Shown: positions 7,118 to 9,490 of the stretch, in pieces | Layout: each line of letters opens with the position of its first letter | How positions within the stretch are numbered: the first letter of the stretch is position 1 | DNA from: an uncultured Maribacter sp. | Lineage (GTDB): Bacteria; Bacteroidota; Bacteroidia; Flavobacteriales; Flavobacteriaceae | Assembly: GCA_905479535.1 (NCBI GenBank) | Contig: CAJQMW010000338.1 | Location: 1-9,490 of the forward strand | Length of the DNA stretch: 9,490 nucleotides | Reading direction: 5' to 3' | Made by a program: the position numbers and the translations under genes | The notes under the pieces: model-generated | Told to the model about the DNA's origin: nothing | Database searches by the model: none | The model's input: only the letters and a program-made list of their open reading frames with translations

Positions 7118-7180
7118 TTACTGCATACTGCCCACTGCTTCCTGCTTCCTGCTTCCTGCTTCCTGCTTCCTGCTTCCTGC
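7118..7180. repeat. Heptanucleotide tandem repeat, nine units
   Basis: Nine 7-bp units in exact register. Three are of the form NNACTGC (TTACTGC, ATACTGC, CCACTGC at 7118-7138), followed by six identical TTCCTGC units (7139-7180). A degenerate TTCTAAC follows and runs up to the J-domain gene's stop. The minus strand, the sense strand of both flanking genes, reads GCAGGAA repeatedly. It fills most of the 100-base gap between the DjlA-like gene and the SRPBCC gene. The identical block lies at one end, suggesting recent expansion from a decayed array. Confidence 0.95.
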
Positions 7181-7187
7181 TTCTAAC

Positions 7188-7928
7188 TTACCCAATCCCA
7201 CGCTCCTTCTGTATGGTCTCATAGGCCAATTGCACTTGTTTAAACTTCTCCTCTGCCCCCTTTTTTATAGCCTCGTCTTGGGTATTTACGCGATCGGGGT
7301 GGTATTTTTTCGCCATTGTTCTATAGGCCTTCTTTACCTCATCATTGGAGGCGGATTTGTCTATTTCCAAAATCTTGTAGGCATTATCAGCGGACTTGAT
7401 GAACATGGCCATAATACTCTTAAAATCACTAAGCGACACCCTTAAATAACCGGCAATTTCCCTAATCTTATTAACTTCCGGATTCGTGACCCTACCATCC
7501 GACTGTGCAATCCCGAATAAAAAATGAAGTAACTGTAGCCGGACTTCATACCGGGTTCGTTGGGTCAGGAAAGTACAGATATGCTGTGCAGAAATCTCCC
7601 TTTTTTTATTGATATCGTTGAACGTCCTAAAGATAGCATTGGCCTTTTCCTTACCGTAAGTACTCACAAAATACTGGCGCACGTAATCCATTTCGGATCG
7701 GCTCACTTGCCCATCTGCCTTGATAACGATAGAACAAAGCGATAACAGGTTCAACTCAAAATCGGCCGGAGAAACAGATTGTCTGGTAAAATCGCTGAAT
7801 ACCGTTCTGGCACGCTGATTGTTAAAACCGAATAACCCGTCCAATACACTGCCCACAAAAAAACCTAAGATAGCTCCTGCCAAACCCCTTATAAAAAAGC
7901 CTATAAAGGCCCCAACCCACTTTATCAT
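7188..7928 (-). CDS. DjlA-like TerB and J-domain membrane-anchored co-chaperone
   Basis: A 246-residue DnaJ-type protein arranged like DjlA. Residues 2-28 form a glycine-rich hydrophobic N-terminal helix (WVGAFIGFFIRGLAGAILGFF) that should anchor it in the inner membrane. About 55-172 is a TerB-like helical domain with two ADGQVSRSEM / SDGRVTNPEV acidic repeats. About 183-244 is a J-domain with NAYKILEID, the AYRTMAKKYHPDR helix carrying the His210-Pro211-Asp212 triad, and FKQVQLAYETI. J-domain proteins stimulate the ATPase of DnaK through the HPD loop, here at the cytoplasmic face. The start is ATG 7928; an in-frame TTG at 7970 would add residues upstream of the anchor and overlaps a promoter-like box. 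It is first in the minus-strand block. It differs from E. coli DjlA mainly in length, being slightly shorter. Confidence 0.92.
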   Translation of the reverse strand: MIKWVGAFIGFFIRGLAGAILGFFVGSVLDGLFGFNNQRARTVFSDFTRQSVSPADFELNLLSLCSIVIKADGQVSRSEMDYVRQYFVSTYGKEKANAIFRTFNDINKKREISAQHICTFLTQRTRYEVRLQLLHFLFGIAQSDGRVTNPEVNKIREIAGYLRVSLSDFKSIMAMFIKSADNAYKILEIDKSASNDEVKKAYRTMAKKYHPDRVNTQDEAIKKGAEEKFKQVQLAYETIQKERGIG

Positions 7929-7948
7929 ACCCCTATTTTGATATTTGG

Positions 7949-7956
7949 CAAAGATA
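7949..7956 (-). promoter_or_regulatory. Probable -7 box of the DjlA-like gene and the minus-strand block
   Basis: The minus strand reads TATCTTTG, an exact TAnnTTTG match, ending 20 bases before the ATG at 7928. It supports the 7928 start over the upstream TTG at 7970. No convincing -33 TTG. Confidence 0.45.
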
Positions 7957-8161
7957 TTACAAAGAACCAAGAAAATAGAGGCTATGACTGAGACCTTTAC
8001 TCCTTTTGCATCTCGATTGATTTTTAGATTAAATACGCTTTTCCAATGCAGTTGGACAACATATGAGAATAGGAAATCGATTAATTGTCAAGATAATATC
8101 TTCCTAATACAGGTTCCTTTCCGAAAAGTTAAGGTCTGAAGAAAAAATGCGATAAATTGGT

Positions 8162-8169
8162 TATCTTTG
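8162..8169 (+). promoter_or_regulatory. Probable -7 box of the bacilliredoxin gene
   Basis: TATCTTTG, an exact match to TAnnTTTG, lies 30 bases before the ATG at 8200. An upstream in-frame start at 8167 would lie inside this box and is therefore rejected. No clear -33 element. Confidence 0.45.
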
Positions 8170-8199
8170 TTAATCGGAAGTAAATTTAAAAATAAGACT

Positions 8200-8610
8200 A
8201 TGTATCCTGCGGAATTAGTAAAACCTATGAGAGATGACTTGGCTTCTGCCGGGTTTGAAGAATTGTATACGGCCGAGGCGGTAGAGAATGCCATAAAAAA
8301 AGATGGAACTACCTTAGTGGTGGTAAATTCTGTTTGTGGTTGCGCTGCGGCCAATGCTAGGCCAGCGGCCAAAATGAGCTTACAAAATGCGAAAACTCCG
8401 GACCATACGGTCACCGTTTTTGCCGGTGTGGACACCGATGCCGTGAACGCTGCCAGAAATCTAATGGTTCCTTTCCCTCCTTCATCGCCTTCAATGGCAT
8501 TGTTCAAGGATGGTGAATTGGTCCATATGATAGAACGCCACCATATTGAGGGAAGACCTGCCGAAATGATTGCAGAAAATCTGGTTCAGGCCTATAACGA
8601 GTTCTGTTAG
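8200..8610 (+). CDS. BrxA/BrxB family bacilliredoxin
   Basis: A 136-residue thioredoxin-fold protein of the YphP/YqiW (BrxA/BrxB) family. The family reduces mixed disulphides between proteins and bacillithiol after oxidative stress. The active-site CxC is Cys46-Gly-Cys48 in VVNSVCGCAAANARPA. Other family marks are the VFAGVDTDAV strand-turn (74-82), PPSSPSMALFKDGE (93-106) including the cis-Pro region, and HHIEGRP (114-120). The chain ends in Cys136, a possible resolving cysteine. The ATG at 8200 is chosen because MYPAELVKPM is the usual start; an upstream in-frame start at 8167 falls in the promoter box. The gene appears monocistronic, followed by a GC-rich inverted element. Whether this organism makes bacillithiol cannot be seen from this window. 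Confidence 0.95.
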   Translation: MYPAELVKPMRDDLASAGFEELYTAEAVENAIKKDGTTLVVVNSVCGCAAANARPAAKMSLQNAKTPDHTVTVFAGVDTDAVNAARNLMVPFPPSSPSMALFKDGELVHMIERHHIEGRPAEMIAENLVQAYNEFC

Positions 8611-8611
8611 G

Positions 8612-8640
8612 CCTCCCCTAGCCCCTTCCAAGGAGGGGGA
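8612..8640 (+). repeat. GC-rich imperfect inverted element after the bacilliredoxin gene
   Basis: Starts one base after the stop. CCCCT (8615-8619 region) can pair with AGGGG near 8634-8638, and CCTT with AAGG inside it. It is far more GC-rich than its surroundings, like an imperfect hairpin. It lacks a following T-tract on the plus strand, so a standard intrinsic terminator is doubtful. It may act as a terminator or be a copy of a dispersed intergenic repeat. Confidence 0.45.
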
Positions 8641-8685
8641 ACTCAAAAATAATTGATATTAGACCGCTCTAAAGGAGTGGTTTTT

Positions 8686-8693
8686 TATTTTTG
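8686..8693 (+). promoter_or_regulatory. Possible -7 box of the acyltransferase gene
   Basis: TATTTTTG fits TAnnTTTG but lies only 4 bases before the ATG at 8698. If used, transcription would begin close to that ATG, giving a leaderless message or favouring the second ATG at 8707. Confidence 0.3.
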
Positions 8694-8697
8694 TGAT

Positions 8698-9435
8698 ATG
8701 CAGAAAATGCTCTCCTATATCGTCACTCCTATTTTTTTCATAGCCTTTGGAGCCTGCCTTCTTTTTTTTCATCCCATCCAATGGTTGGGACTACGCTTAT
8801 TTGGTTATGCCGGACTCAAAAAAACCGTAAGTGTTATGAATTGGTTTTTAATGCGAAGCACCAATATCCTGGGTACGACCTACAGCTTTACCAATCCCTT
8901 TATCATTCCTACCGATAGACCTTTGATAATAGTTACCAATCATCAAAGTATGTACGATATTCCGCCCATCATTTGGTACATGCGAAAACACCATCCCAAA
9001 TTCGTTAGCAAAATAGAGTTGGGAAAAGGAATACCCAGTGTTTCCCATAATCTGCGCTATGGCGGTTCTGTTTTAATCGATAGAAAAGATGGAAAAAGTG
9101 CGCTATTGGAAATTGGTAATTTGGGAATCTATATTGAAAAACACAATAGAAGTGCGGTTATATTTCCTGAAGGAACCCGCAGCCGCGACGGGCATCCCAA
9201 ACCTTTTAAGCCCATGGGGCTCAAAATGTTATTGAAAAAAGCACCTTCCGCCCTTATTGTTCCCATTAGTATTAATAATTCCTGGAAATTGGTGCGCTAC
9301 GGGAAATTCCCCATGGGATTGGGTGCCAAACTCTCTTTTGATGTACACGAACCCATAGAAAATAAAGGAGATTTGGATGCTCTTATTGTTCAGACCGAAA
9401 TAGCCGTAAACTCCGGAGTAAATTCTTTTAAATGA
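8698..9435 (+). CDS. 1-acyl-sn-glycerol-3-phosphate acyltransferase (PlsC family)
   Basis: A 245-residue membrane-associated acyltransferase that should add the second acyl chain to lysophosphatidate in phospholipid synthesis. An N-terminal hydrophobic segment (about 5-24) anchors it. The four acyltransferase blocks are in order: NHQSMYD with catalytic His82 and Asp87, GGSVLIDRKD (122-131), FPEGTRSRDG (156-165) and IVPISI (187-192). The ATG at 8698 gives a normal start; ATG 8707 (MLSYIVTPIFF) is an alternative, and the frame open from 8653 lies upstream of a promoter-like box. Some members act on ornithine or other lysolipids, so the exact acceptor is inferred. Its TGA stop overlaps the next gene's ATG (ATGA), implying translational coupling. 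Confidence 0.93.
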   Translation: MQKMLSYIVTPIFFIAFGACLLFFHPIQWLGLRLFGYAGLKKTVSVMNWFLMRSTNILGTTYSFTNPFIIPTDRPLIIVTNHQSMYDIPPIIWYMRKHHPKFVSKIELGKGIPSVSHNLRYGGSVLIDRKDGKSALLEIGNLGIYIEKHNRSAVIFPEGTRSRDGHPKPFKPMGLKMLLKKAPSALIVPISINNSWKLVRYGKFPMGLGAKLSFDVHEPIENKGDLDALIVQTEIAVNSGVNSFK

Positions 9436-9490
9436 CCGATGCCGAACTTGTAGAAGAGACCATAACTTTTGTAAAGGAAACCTTGCAACA
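9432..9490 (+). CDS. Start of a gene coupled to the acyltransferase, probably an HD-domain hydrolase (3' end off window)
   Basis: Only 19 codons are visible, beginning MTDAELVEETITFVKETLQ, and the right edge cuts the gene. Its ATG overlaps the acyltransferase stop as ATGA, good evidence that it is translated and co-transcribed. The pattern of a short acidic N-terminus followed by a helix ending in FVKETL resembles the start of small HD-domain phosphohydrolases in Flavobacteriaceae, where the metal-binding His residues come shortly afterwards; this is from memory and the HD motif itself is not in the window. Confidence 0.5.
   Translation, partial: MTDAELVEETITFVKETLQ

Larger units (their letters stand above)
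7929..8199. promoter_or_regulatory. Divergent intergenic region with promoter boxes and a small dyad
   Basis: This 271-base gap separates the DjlA-like gene (leftward) from the bacilliredoxin gene (rightward). It holds a TATCTTTG box for each. Between them is an odd-length dyad AAGATA-A-TATCTT at 8090-8102 and an AATCGATT palindrome at 8075-8082, either of which could be an operator; this is a guess. A 51-codon open frame (7984-8139, +) has no supporting signal and is not called. Confidence 0.5.

Noticed and set aside
7005..7445. Open frame on the plus strand running through the heptanucleotide array (repeated LLPASCF-like residues)
   Set aside because: It is antisense to the SRPBCC and J-domain genes; its repetitive protein is simply the 7-bp repeat read in three phases.
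8042..8056. TCCAA-TGCAG-TTGGA hairpin as a terminator or operator
   Set aside because: Five-base stem, not followed by a T-tract and not near a gene end; expected by chance at this length.
7984..8139. 51-codon plus-strand open frame in the divergent intergenic region
   Set aside because: No promoter box or ribosome site upstream, odd composition, and no recognisable similarity; kept only as a note.
8088..8507. Minus-strand open frame opposite the bacilliredoxin gene
   Set aside because: Alanine/threonine-rich product typical of an antisense shadow; the plus-strand gene has a clear active site.

Overview
The window looks like an ordinary chromosomal stretch from a marine-type member of the Flavobacteriaceae (Bacteroidota). 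The evidence is an AT-leaning base composition, protein families in the form typical of that group (TPR sensor kinase with a LytTR regulator, DUF3109, HupE/UreJ_2, a bacilliredoxin ending in Cys), little Shine-Dalgarno signal, and several TAnnTTTG elements (the Bacteroidota -7 promoter box) just upstream of starts. Genus cannot be fixed from the sequence alone. I see no transposase, phage, CRISPR, tRNA or rRNA.

Layout. Positions 2-2377 (+) hold a two-component pair: the C-terminal LytTR part of a response regulator whose receiver domain lies off the left edge, then a TPR-containing LytS-type histidine kinase. A cysteine-rich DUF3109 gene (2370-2939, -) converges on the kinase with an 8-bp overlap. 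Divergent from it is a plus-strand pair: a MarC-family membrane protein (3054-3635) and a 66-residue two-helix membrane protein (3674-3874). The latter converges on the minus-strand block with a 4-bp stop-codon overlap.

The minus-strand block, in transcription order, is: a DjlA-like TerB/J-domain protein (7928-7188), a period-7 tandem repeat (7118-7180), an SRPBCC-family gene broken by an in-frame TGA (7087-6608), a HupE/UreJ-family membrane protein (6607-6023), a dCMP deaminase (5943-5512, TTG start) and an S41 C-terminal processing peptidase (5493-3871). Some or all may be co-transcribed. Their jobs (chaperone partner, metal-type permease, dTTP precursor supply, envelope proteolysis) do not form one recognisable pathway.

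Divergent from that block are a bacilliredoxin (8200-8610), a GC-rich inverted element, a PlsC-type acyltransferase (8698-9435) and, overlapping it by ATGA, the first 19 codons of another gene, probably an HD-domain hydrolase.

I did not find a new multi-gene system. The strongest unusual signals are the single in-frame stop in the SRPBCC gene, whose downstream frame still reads like the family's C-terminus and ends directly against the hupE-like ATG, and the heptanucleotide array just upstream of that gene.
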